Assembly (NCBI GenBank): GCA_964409685.1
Contig: CAYPEJ010000003.1
Coordinates: forward strand, 62,001 to 126,000
Reading direction: 5' to 3'
Origin: Clostridium_AI sp964409685
Lineage (GTDB): Bacteria; Bacillota; Clostridia; Lachnospirales; Lachnospiraceae
DNA: 64,000 bases
Notes under the pieces: model-generated
Databases searched by the model: none
Seen by the model: only the letters and a program-made list of their open reading frames with translations
What the model was told of the DNA's origin: nothing
In this document: positions 36,663-46,332 of the stretch, piece by piece
Layout of the letters: each line of letters opens with the position of its first letter
Numbering within the stretch: the first letter of the stretch is position 1
Made by a program: the position numbers and the translations under genes

Positions 36663-39077
36663 CTATTTTCTTACTTTTCTATGTTTCATAAGAAGGTATA
36701 TTCTTTCATGTCTAGTAAGTTTTCCTTCCTTTTTCACGATTCGAACTCCCACTTTTTTTTGTAGCATTTCAAGTTGAGTTACTTCAACGTCATCTTCCGC
36801 AGAAACAATAGATTCTTCCATTTCTTCCTCAGCCTCTTCTGCACAAGGCTGATATAAGTGTTCTGTCATCATTTGAATTGTTGGATACTTGAATAAATCG
36901 GTAACTTTCATGGAAATATTCTCTTTTTCCAATCGTTTTACCAGCTTGACCGCTTTTAATGAATTACCACCGATTTCAAAGAAATTTCTAGTAATATCTA
37001 AAGTATTTGCAGGTTTTTCAAGAATTTCTCCATACCACTCTTTTACCTTTAACTGAAACTCCTGCAAGCCTCTACTTCTTTTACTTACTTTCCTTCTTGT
37101 ATCAGCCAGTGACCTTTTAGTAGGTACAATCTGCTTACTGGTTTTGAAAGATGAAACAGCTACTGTTTCTACATTTGTTTTTAGCATCTGTTTCCACTTT
37201 AATTCCTTTATATGAATCTGTGGATTTGTAACGGCTTCCATGAGCATTCTTTTATAATTTTGCAAAAGTGTAAGTATGGTATTTCTCTTAAAAATATCTG
37301 TATTATACTCACAAACAATACATAACCCTTTGTATGTTTCGTTAAATTCCATTCTAAGATCCATCATGGAACTCTTATTTAACAGCCTGTTATTTAACAT
37401 AGTTGCCTGTAAGCTATCATTCACTTGATAGATCTTATCTTTTGGCAATGCATTTACATGAATGTTGTAAATCGGATTGATATTGGATGGGCCTCTCTTT
37501 GCAAAATCTACCATTTTTTCAAATGGATATGCTTTATTGGAAAGTGCTTGCTGTATCAATTTATTTTCCTCTTTTACATAGGTCAAAAAAGTATTATCCT
37601 CTTCTACAAAGCTTCGTAAAGGAAGGAAATTAGTAAAGTCTCCTAGCACTTCCTGATACTGAACAGAATCTCGGTTTTGCACGACAGTTCCAAAAACTAA
37701 ATCATGTTCACCACTCCATTTTGCAATCATAACCTTTAAACTAGAAAGTAGCACTGCAAAAAATGAACTTTCAGCTTTTTTCGCATACTGTTTTACAGTT
37801 TCTGTATCTTCCGATGAGAGATATGCAATCTCCGAGTCCCCTTCGTAGGAATTAATCTCGGGTCTTTTTTGATCCAGTGGCAGGTTTGTATATGTCGGTG
37901 CTGATTGTAACTTCTGCTTCCAATAACTCTCTTCTTGTTCTAGAGAATGAAATTCAAGTTTTTCCAGTATTACATAATCGAGATACTGAACTGGATTGGC
38001 TTTTTCTACAAAAGTATTATTACAGATTGCTTGGTAATTATCAAACAGTTCTTTTATAAACGGCCCAAATGTATATCCATCAAATAGCGTATGATGCACG
38101 GTAATTAATAGAATATGTTCACTTTCAGAGCATTGTAGCAATTTCACTCTGAAAGTTGGTCCTTCTACTGGATTAATTGGTTCTTGGCTTTCCTTTTCCA
38201 TTATCTTCTTTGCCATCTGGGCTCCATTCACCTTGATTACCTCAAGGTAAATAGAATCCTTCGCTGGCTGAATTTCTGCAATAAAATCATTTTCCATTTC
38301 TACGAATCGGCTTCTTAAAATATCATGTCGCTTTAACATCATGCCAATGGCCTTTTCTAATGCTTTTTTATCTAATGTTCCCTGAAATTTTATTCCTAAT
38401 GGATTATTATATGCAGCTTTTCCATCCTGCATGATAGATAAAATCAGATATCGGTTCTGGGACATGGACATTGGAAAATACTTCTTATCACCTATATAGG
38501 CTGCCAAAATCTCTTTTTTCTCTTCCAGTTCCTTTTTAACTACTTCCGTAAAAGTATCTGCTATGGAACGTGCATATAGCTTTCCTTCTCCCGTCCAAAG
38601 TCCAATTCCTAACTTCGTATACTTTGCAATATATTTCTGCGCCTCTTGCTTATGTAATTGACGTAACTCCCCTAAATCTTTTCCTATTTCTAAAACTAGT
38701 TCTGAGATTTGGCTTTCTTTTGTCACATCCAGTTCTTCTTGACTTTGTAAATATTTTGCTAACTCTTTTATAGATTCGTATTTATATAATTCACCAGACG
38801 AAAACTTTATTTGGTACTTATCTGCTATTTTCCCAGCAAATAACATGTAATCCATGGATGATAGTCCCATCTGTGAAAACAAAGATTCTGAATCCAAAAA
38901 TTCTTCCCCTACCTGAAAATCCTTTTTCAGTAAGTCTCTGATAAAAAACTCAATCTTTTGAATTTTTGATACAACCTTTGATTCTATGCTTTTCACAATA
39001 GCTCCACCAGATAACTGGTTCAACAGGTTAATAAGATTTTCTCCCTCATATAACCCTTCCATTTTTACATTTTCCAT
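36663..39077 (-). CDS. NRPS-type protein ACP-C-PCP
   Basis: The roughly 804-residue protein has an N-terminal PKS-like ACP (about 33-113) with MGLSSMDY, where Ser74 is the phosphopantetheine site. A condensation domain (about 198-638) carries the intact active site TVHHTLFDGY (His329, Asp333). A C-terminal PCP (about 673-740) has the FFEIGGNSL motif with Ser706. A charged tail follows, which may be a docking element. The ACP may take an acyl group from the neighbouring FAAL, and the C domain joins it to whatever sits on the PCP. No adenylation domain is included. The ATG at 39077 has AAAGGA seven bases upstream; the Met at 39098 does not. Confidence 0.85.
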   Translation of the reverse strand: MENVKMEGLYEGENLINLLNQLSGGAIVKSIESKVVSKIQKIEFFIRDLLKKDFQVGEEFLDSESLFSQMGLSSMDYMLFAGKIADKYQIKFSSGELYKYESIKELAKYLQSQEELDVTKESQISELVLEIGKDLGELRQLHKQEAQKYIAKYTKLGIGLWTGEGKLYARSIADTFTEVVKKELEEKKEILAAYIGDKKYFPMSMSQNRYLILSIMQDGKAAYNNPLGIKFQGTLDKKALEKAIGMMLKRHDILRSRFVEMENDFIAEIQPAKDSIYLEVIKVNGAQMAKKIMEKESQEPINPVEGPTFRVKLLQCSESEHILLITVHHTLFDGYTFGPFIKELFDNYQAICNNTFVEKANPVQYLDYVILEKLEFHSLEQEESYWKQKLQSAPTYTNLPLDQKRPEINSYEGDSEIAYLSSEDTETVKQYAKKAESSFFAVLLSSLKVMIAKWSGEHDLVFGTVVQNRDSVQYQEVLGDFTNFLPLRSFVEEDNTFLTYVKEENKLIQQALSNKAYPFEKMVDFAKRGPSNINPIYNIHVNALPKDKIYQVNDSLQATMLNNRLLNKSSMMDLRMEFNETYKGLCIVCEYNTDIFKRNTILTLLQNYKRMLMEAVTNPQIHIKELKWKQMLKTNVETVAVSSFKTSKQIVPTKRSLADTRRKVSKRSRGLQEFQLKVKEWYGEILEKPANTLDITRNFFEIGGNSLKAVKLVKRLEKENISMKVTDLFKYPTIQMMTEHLYQPCAEEAEEEMEESIVSAEDDVEVTQLEMLQKKVGVRIVKKEGKLTRHERIYLLMKHRKVRK

Positions 39078-39109
39078 CTGCTTTTCCTTTCTATTCATAC
39101 TGCATTCAC

Positions 39110-42100
39110 TTATGCTTTAGAATCAGCTTCTTGCCATCTCTTCATAATATCCTGACGATTCACTTTGTATTTTTCTCCGCCTTCAATGTGCTCCAAAATT
39201 TTCATTGTCTCACCTTTTTGTCCTTCTGGAACACGCTTTAACTGAAGACCTTTGATTTCGATTAAGACTTTTCCACTATCATCGCAACACGTGATATTGT
39301 AGTTCAATACCTTTTTATCCTCAAATACATCACCCGCATACTCTACTAAACAATAGCATTCTGTATTTATATTGTCATACACAATTACATCTTTAAAATA
39401 AATAGGTAGGTAAACCACTTTACCCGCATTATTGAATTTTGCATGGCCGATACCCATTGCCATGTATACACATGGATCTAGTAAACCTGGATGTAACATA
39501 AATTCATTTTTCATACTTCTTGCTTTTTCCGAAAGCATCAACTTACCAAAACTTCTAGAATCTTCTATGTAAACCTCTTTATTTGCATAGAAATATGGTC
39601 CTACATAATTATTTTCCTGAATAGCATCCAACATGAATTCCGATTGTGTAAGCTGTCTTGCAAATTGTGATTTTAGCATTTCAATGTCCATTATTTTCGG
39701 TTCTAATGCAATTCTATTGGCTACGGCCTTGGCATTCTTTAATTCTTTTCCTGCAAATGTACTATTGATTTCTATCGCAAAAGAACCATTATCCATTTTT
39801 GTAAAGCTTGTAACTGCATCATTTGAAATGCCTTCCAGAATGGAAATTGGATAAAATAACGCCACATCACTGATATGGTTGATGTTATATTCTTCACAGC
39901 ATTTGGATGCTGCATACATCATTTCTAAGTATCCTACCGCTTGTAATCTTGGCAGACCCAATACAATATGATCGTAGAACATTGGATCTGTTTCAAGCAT
40001 AAAGCTTTTCTTCACTTCGTAGATTCCATCTGCTGTCACATAAGCATCCTGCACAAACGGATGTGTGATTACATGAATATTAGAATTAGAATCCACATCC
40101 TGTACTTTGACTTCCTCTTGTATCTCCATTTTTTCTCCACAAAGTGAAGCAATATAAGCACTCAATTGACGAATGGTTGGATAATCATAAAAATCATTTG
40201 GCATCAATTCTACCTCATAGTTTTCGTTAATAGTATTCATCATCTCCATCATACTGATAGAATCTGCTCCGTAGTCCTCTAAGTCCTTATCCAAATCAAT
40301 TTCCTCTTTGTCCAATCCAAGTAATTCACCTGCCTGTTCTAGAAGCATATCGCTAATTCTTGTACTTGCAGTTTCTTCTTTTTTTCTTACTTGTTCTACT
40401 TTTATTGGCTTTGCAACTTTTTCAGGATGTTGTGACTCATCCTTAAGTTCTACTTTTGGCTCTAGTTGTACCTTTTCATCGTCCATATGTAATTTTTCTT
40501 TTATGTACTGTTCTACTCCATGTAAAGAGGAAACTTCATATATTTCACCTGGTAAAATTTCGATACCATATTTCTCTGCTATTGCATTTATAAATTCCAT
40601 GATAATGATAGAATCCGCACCATAATCTTCAAGATCTTTGTCTGAATCTATGCTATCTTCGTCAATACCAAGCAATTCTGCCATTTGTTCCATTAAGAAA
40701 ACAAGAATTTCATCTACCTTGCTAGATGACAATGTCGTTGCAGAAGTTGAGTTTACAATGGTTTCTTTGACTTCCGGCTGTTGGCTTATTGCTACGATAT
40801 CAAAGGTCTTTTGCAGTTTTTCTTCCTTGCCATCCAATACTATTACTTGAGATAAATCAAGAGATAAGGCTCTTTCGAATGCATCCATTCCCTTTTCAGT
40901 ACTAAGCAGTTGCATACCTGTTTGATTTTCAATATATTTTACTGCTGCTGGTGCAGGTCTCATAGTTCCTTCTTCCCAAATTGGCCAGTTGATGGATATG
41001 GTCTTTCCAAATCTTTCTTTTCTCTCTACAAGCATATTTCTGTTTTCTGCAAATTCATCCAGAAAACTATTGGCTGTTGCATAATCAGATTGGGCGTTAT
41101 TTCCAGTTAACGCAGTGGCAGAGGAGAAAAATACCATAAAATCTAACTGGTCATCCTTTGTAGCCAAATCTAAGTTGATCGTACCATTTACTTTTGCTTC
41201 TAATACATTATGAAATGTTTGTACATCTTTATTCTTTAACAGTTGATCATTTAATACTCCTGCTGCATGAATGATACCATCTACTTTACCAAATTGCTCT
41301 TGAACCGTTTTCATTGTTTTTACTACATCTTCTTGATTGTTTATATCTGCTGCCACATAAAGAACACGTCCGCCCAAGGCCTCAATCTGTGCAAGTTTTT
41401 CTTGTTTTTCCTTTGTTAATGGACTACGTCCTGTCAAGCCAAGTTTGGCATGATATTTTTCAGAAAGATAGGATGCCAATAAGTAGCCAAGTCCTCCAAG
41501 CCCTCCTGTAATTACATACACTCCTTCTTCCTTCAATGTCTGCTTATTCATAGTCTCTTGAATTTTTTCATAGCGTTTTACAAATCTGCGTTCAGCTATA
41601 TATCGAATTTCCATATCCTCTGGATTACAAGAAATCAACTCTTTCTTAATGATTGTTTCTAATCCACTCATATGCTTGGTTGCCTCATCTATGGTAACCA
41701 CATGAATAACAACGGATGGATTTTCTTTTGACAGGCACTTTAATATTCCAGCATTGGAAAGATTGAAAGCACTTTCCAGCGGATTTTGTTTTTCGTTAAT
41801 TAAAAAAAACTGTACCTCTAATCTAGGGAGTGACTTCATAATGGCTTTGCTTAGATAGAAAATTGCATCTGTTCCGTATACTCTATTTTTCTCCATAGTA
41901 TCAAAACCTGCATTCCAATCAGACGCATTCCATAGATAAAGAACTGCAAACTTCTTAACTCCTATTTCTTTTAAAAGTGTTTCATAGTCTTCTTCCGTTT
42001 CCACATTAACTTCATAAGCATCATCTGTTACTTTCTTAAACACATCAGAAGCCTTGACTTTAATCACTCTGCTCGCACAGCTTTCATACATTTTCACATC

Positions 42101-45100
42101 ATCTGTTTCTCTCGCAAATACAAGCAAAGTTTCAACAGCCTCATTTTGACATGCGAAAGACTCTTGCCAGCTCTTCTTATAAAGAAATGCCAAGTCATTT
42201 TGAACTGTTAACTGCTTGTCCTGTGCATCTAATTTTCCTTTTACCAATCGCACCAGTACTTCTTGCATTTCTACAATTGGGCTACCACTTTCGTCGTAAA
42301 TTGTAACATCAAACTTACCAATATCAGAATTCTTAGTTTCTAAACGTCTCACTTGCACGTAGCAGTTTTTTGTATAAGTATCTTTGAAAATAATCTTTTT
42401 CAAAGACATCGGCAAGAACAAGCCATTTTCCTTACCGTAATAAAACCCAGAAATAGTCTGAATGGCACCGTCAAGCAACGCTGGATTTAACTTTAGATCT
42501 GGGTACTGGTTTGTATCATCAGACAATGTAAGCATAGAGTATACACTATTATTTTCTATGACCATACTTTGAATGGTTTGAAACGCTTCACCATACTGTA
42601 ATCCTGCATTCCAGAAATTTTCGTATACAGATGTACCTAAGATTCCTTTTTCTACTTTTTTCTTTATATGCTCTACATTCAATTCATTTACCGTAAATGC
42701 CTCGTTTTCAAATCCAATTTTACCTTGTGCATACTGGGTAATCTTTTGGGTATTCCCTTCATTTAATACTTGGAACTGTAACGCATGATCCCCTTGTTTT
42801 ACAATTACTTTAACAGGTGCTTGTCCATTTACTAATGCAATTGGAGAAGACCAAACTACATTTTGAATGCTAGTAACTTTTTCATTCTTCTTTGCCAAGC
42901 TTCCCGCAGCACGAACTAATTCTAAGTATCCCATGCCTGGTAAAATCATACGGCCTTGTACTACATGGTCTCGAATAAAGAATTCTTGATCGGTAAATGT
43001 TTTCTCAAAGGCAACTTCCATAAGAGTAGATACATTTTTATCAAGCATTGGATGTAAACTTTCTGAGATTACCTTAACAGAAGATGTTGTCTGTGTTACA
43101 TTTTCTACCTGTTTTTCTTTCTTCTGTACTTGTAAAGGCATGCTATATCGTATTTTTGCAAATGCATAACCAGGAAGGCTTACACGATACTGCTTTTTCC
43201 TAGAGAAGAATTTATTCCAGTCAAATGCATATCCCTTGACAAACAAATCTCCTAATGCAAGTAGCTTCGCTACATACTCCTCTTTAGACATGTTTTCACT
43301 ATCTTCTAGACGCCATAACAAGCATTCACCTAATTCCATAAGGCTTGGCTCGTTGCCACAAGGCTGTTGTGTTAAATCATGAGCTAAATATGTTGCTGCT
43401 TGTTTTTGATTACAATAAGCTTCCTCGCTTGCATGAGCATGTTTGTTGGCTATATCATCTAGTATTTCAATGGCCTCTTCCACCGTCGCTGCAAGAAATG
43501 CCAAACGGATTGGAAAATGTGTTCTTCCTAAAGCAAGAGTATAACTAATATCAGATAAACGTTCCTGCTTGCCACACACCTTTAATCTGTCTCTTAGCTC
43601 TTGTACTTGATTCTCTAAGGATTCCTTAGTTCTTGCAGAAAGTACAAATAAATGCACTGGTTCTGTATCCTCTTCTTTTTCGATTTCCGGAGCTTCTTCC
43701 AAAATTGCATGTGCATTCGTTCCACCAATGCCAAAAGAACTTACTCCCGCACGCCTTGGGAATTCACTATCCCATTCCTTCAATTCTGTATTTACATAGA
43801 ATGGACTATTCTTAAAGTCAATGTCATTATTCGGTGTTTGAAAATGTACTATTGGTGTAAGCACTTTTTCTTTCAAGGAATAAATCGTTTTAAATAAACT
43901 CGGCATAGCAGCTATGGAATTTAAATGTCCAATATTGGTTTTCACAGAACCAATTGCACAGTAATTCTTTTTATCTGTGTAAGTTTCATATGCCTGTGTT
44001 AAGGCAGAAATCTCAATTGGATCTCCTATCTTTGTTCCTGTACCATGGGTTTCTACAAAACTAATAGTTTCTGGATCCACTCTTGCCATATCGATTGCCT
44101 GTTTAATAACATCTCTTTGTCCTTGAATGCTAGGAGAAGTATAATCTGCTTTTAGGGAACCATCATTATTAATTGCAGTTCCTTTTATAATAGCATACAC
44201 ATTATCTCCGTCACGAACAGCATCTTCATATCGTTTTAATACCATAATTCCTACGCCATTTCCAAACACTGTACCTTCCGCCTGAGCATCAAATGCACGA
44301 CAATGTCCATCTGGCGAGAAAATCATATTTTTCTGATACATATATCCAGTATTTTGTGGAAACATGATGCTACTTCCTCCTGCCAGTGCCATGTCACATT
44401 CACCAGTCAAAAGACTTTGGCAGGCAAGATGAATTCCCACCATTGAACTTGAACAGGCAGTCTGTACGGTCATAGCAGGTCCTTTTAGATTTAACTTATA
44501 AGAAACTCGACTTGCAAGAAAATCTTTATCACTGCCAACCATTGTCTGGAAGAATTCAGAAGGTGACATATTCGGCATCTTATCTGGCATCCACATATTA
44601 TCATATACATATGTATTCCAAAATGTAGAAAGGTATACACCAGTGATTTTCTCAATGCTATCAGGTGCATATCCTGCATCCTCTAATGCATGCCATGCAG
44701 ATTGTAAGATAAGGCGTTGTTGAGGGTCCATTCTCTGAGCTTCACGATTAGAATACCTAAAAAATTCAGCATCAAAACAATCCGCATCTTTCAACACCGG
44801 CTGTGCTTTCACATAATTTGGATTGGCTAAATCTTTTTCTGAAACTCCATTTTTCCTTAATTCTTCATCCGTAAAGAATGTAATACACTCTTTTCCATTT
44901 TTAATATTTTCCCAAAACTGAGGTAAATTATCTGCCCCTGGAAATCTTCCATCCATACCGATTACAGCAATATCTGTCGAAAAATCAAGTTCTATGTATG
45001 CATCTTCTTCCATTTCATTGGCCACTGATTCCTGCGTTTCTATTTTCTCTTTCTCATAATCGAATTCCCTATCTGTTACTGTGTCTACTACCATATAACT

Positions 45101-46330
45101 CTTTAAATTTTCAACTAAATCATTTAGAAAGTCAGTAGCTAGTCTTCCTGAAAGAACACGATGATCAAATACTAAGGTGAAGGAGATAGGTGCACCTTTT
45201 GCCTCTGGATTTCCTCCAATTCCAAGAATCGCTGCTTGGTTTTTATTGATTAAAGGCTGAAAATGTGTGATTTTCGTATTAGACAAATCACTTATAGTAA
45301 AGGTTCCTCCTGTCAAATCCTGAACGCTCAATTTATTCTCCATATAAGCAGATAGATAATCCATCATTTTCTCAAATATTTCTGTCTGTGAATACTGTGA
45401 TGCATCATGAATTATAGGAACTTTTAATCCCTTTCCCATATCCATTGCTAATCCGATGTTTATCTCATCGTAATAAAAAATCTGTTTATCCTGATAATAA
45501 GAATTAAGTTCTGGATATTTTTTTAATAGCTTGCATAATTCATAAATAATCACTGCAATGAGCTGATTTTCCTGCAACCCATACTCTGGAAGTGCTTTTC
45601 TGATGTCTGCAGAATCTAATTCTAATGTAACAGAACTACTTAACCCCTCTGCCAAACCACTTTTTAAATATTCAATTTCTAACTGTTTGGAACGTGGGAG
45701 CTTTTGTACTCTCACATTGGATGGAATCGTTTCTTTTTGTTCCGCTGTTTTTTGTTCCATAACTTCTGTTTTCGCTGCATGCACTACCATCTTACTTTCT
45801 TGACTTTCTGTTTGTGCAGGCTGAACGATACGTTTTACATCCTCTAAAGAAAGCAATCCTCTTCCTTCAAATAGTTCTAATGGAATGTTATGTTCTTCTA
45901 CATACGCTTCTGCATTTCTAGATAAACGAAAGTAATTATACTCAGTAGTCTCTTTTACAGAAGGAATCACTTTTTGCTGAAACTCTTGTTTTTCTATTAC
46001 TCTTTCCTGTTCCTTTACTAGTTCTTCTTGTTTACACACTCGCTTGACTCCCACAACACTATCACTCTTTACTTTTGGTATTTCCTTCTGCTGTCCATCA
46101 ATTTCAAACTCTGCTAATATAGCACCTACTGGAACGATATCTCCTACCTGACAACCACGTTTTATATAACCGCTAAATTTACTTTCTACCGTAAGCATTG
46201 CTTTTGCAGATTCCAAATCTACAATGGGATCTCCCTCACTTACATAAGTACCATCTTCTACATACCAAAATAACACCTCTAGCTCATCATCATTTGCTGA
46301 GTACCTCTCCACTAACATTTGCTGATTCAC
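39110..46330 (-). CDS. Hybrid 2-oxoacid dehydrogenase E2 / trans-AT polyketide synthase
   Basis: This 2406-residue protein joins a full E2 to a PKS module. Residues 1-75 form a lipoyl domain (lipoylated Lys43 in ESAKA) and 133-168 an E3/E1-binding domain. Residues 205-412 are the E2 acyltransferase core, with GGTFTISDLS and DHRVLSG, and its catalytic His390. Then come KS 452-880 (Cys626 in TACSS, His762 in HGTGT, His802 in NIGH), no AT, and DH 1090-1370 with HVVQGRMILP and Asp1287. A KR occupies 1600-1790 (GGLGGLG, Tyr1750, Asn1754). Tandem ACPs follow, with Ser1907 and Ser2024. A second, degenerate DH-like domain spans 2088-2370: the HxxxGxxxxP motif ends in Gln, and DPCVYM stands where DAxxQ is usual. 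The start is GTG at 46330 with AGGAGG nine bases before it. E1 and E3 genes are in the same operon. Confidence 0.93.
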   Translation of the reverse strand: MNQQMLVERYSANDDELEVLFWYVEDGTYVSEGDPIVDLESAKAMLTVESKFSGYIKRGCQVGDIVPVGAILAEFEIDGQQKEIPKVKSDSVVGVKRVCKQEELVKEQERVIEKQEFQQKVIPSVKETTEYNYFRLSRNAEAYVEEHNIPLELFEGRGLLSLEDVKRIVQPAQTESQESKMVVHAAKTEVMEQKTAEQKETIPSNVRVQKLPRSKQLEIEYLKSGLAEGLSSSVTLELDSADIRKALPEYGLQENQLIAVIIYELCKLLKKYPELNSYYQDKQIFYYDEINIGLAMDMGKGLKVPIIHDASQYSQTEIFEKMMDYLSAYMENKLSVQDLTGGTFTISDLSNTKITHFQPLINKNQAAILGIGGNPEAKGAPISFTLVFDHRVLSGRLATDFLNDLVENLKSYMVVDTVTDREFDYEKEKIETQESVANEMEEDAYIELDFSTDIAVIGMDGRFPGADNLPQFWENIKNGKECITFFTDEELRKNGVSEKDLANPNYVKAQPVLKDADCFDAEFFRYSNREAQRMDPQQRLILQSAWHALEDAGYAPDSIEKITGVYLSTFWNTYVYDNMWMPDKMPNMSPSEFFQTMVGSDKDFLASRVSYKLNLKGPAMTVQTACSSSMVGIHLACQSLLTGECDMALAGGSSIMFPQNTGYMYQKNMIFSPDGHCRAFDAQAEGTVFGNGVGIMVLKRYEDAVRDGDNVYAIIKGTAINNDGSLKADYTSPSIQGQRDVIKQAIDMARVDPETISFVETHGTGTKIGDPIEISALTQAYETYTDKKNYCAIGSVKTNIGHLNSIAAMPSLFKTIYSLKEKVLTPIVHFQTPNNDIDFKNSPFYVNTELKEWDSEFPRRAGVSSFGIGGTNAHAILEEAPEIEKEEDTEPVHLFVLSARTKESLENQVQELRDRLKVCGKQERLSDISYTLALGRTHFPIRLAFLAATVEEAIEILDDIANKHAHASEEAYCNQKQAATYLAHDLTQQPCGNEPSLMELGECLLWRLEDSENMSKEEYVAKLLALGDLFVKGYAFDWNKFFSRKKQYRVSLPGYAFAKIRYSMPLQVQKKEKQVENVTQTTSSVKVISESLHPMLDKNVSTLMEVAFEKTFTDQEFFIRDHVVQGRMILPGMGYLELVRAAGSLAKKNEKVTSIQNVVWSSPIALVNGQAPVKVIVKQGDHALQFQVLNEGNTQKITQYAQGKIGFENEAFTVNELNVEHIKKKVEKGILGTSVYENFWNAGLQYGEAFQTIQSMVIENNSVYSMLTLSDDTNQYPDLKLNPALLDGAIQTISGFYYGKENGLFLPMSLKKIIFKDTYTKNCYVQVRRLETKNSDIGKFDVTIYDESGSPIVEMQEVLVRLVKGKLDAQDKQLTVQNDLAFLYKKSWQESFACQNEAVETLLVFARETDDVKMYESCASRVIKVKASDVFKKVTDDAYEVNVETEEDYETLLKEIGVKKFAVLYLWNASDWNAGFDTMEKNRVYGTDAIFYLSKAIMKSLPRLEVQFFLINEKQNPLESAFNLSNAGILKCLSKENPSVVIHVVTIDEATKHMSGLETIIKKELISCNPEDMEIRYIAERRFVKRYEKIQETMNKQTLKEEGVYVITGGLGGLGYLLASYLSEKYHAKLGLTGRSPLTKEKQEKLAQIEALGGRVLYVAADINNQEDVVKTMKTVQEQFGKVDGIIHAAGVLNDQLLKNKDVQTFHNVLEAKVNGTINLDLATKDDQLDFMVFFSSATALTGNNAQSDYATANSFLDEFAENRNMLVERKERFGKTISINWPIWEEGTMRPAPAAVKYIENQTGMQLLSTEKGMDAFERALSLDLSQVIVLDGKEEKLQKTFDIVAISQQPEVKETIVNSTSATTLSSSKVDEILVFLMEQMAELLGIDEDSIDSDKDLEDYGADSIIIMEFINAIAEKYGIEILPGEIYEVSSLHGVEQYIKEKLHMDDEKVQLEPKVELKDESQHPEKVAKPIKVEQVRKKEETASTRISDMLLEQAGELLGLDKEEIDLDKDLEDYGADSISMMEMMNTINENYEVELMPNDFYDYPTIRQLSAYIASLCGEKMEIQEEVKVQDVDSNSNIHVITHPFVQDAYVTADGIYEVKKSFMLETDPMFYDHIVLGLPRLQAVGYLEMMYAASKCCEEYNINHISDVALFYPISILEGISNDAVTSFTKMDNGSFAIEINSTFAGKELKNAKAVANRIALEPKIMDIEMLKSQFARQLTQSEFMLDAIQENNYVGPYFYANKEVYIEDSRSFGKLMLSEKARSMKNEFMLHPGLLDPCVYMAMGIGHAKFNNAGKVVYLPIYFKDVIVYDNINTECYCLVEYAGDVFEDKKVLNYNITCCDDSGKVLIEIKGLQLKRVPEGQKGETMKILEHIEGGEKYKVNRQDIMKRWQEADSKA

Positions 46331-46332
46331 GT

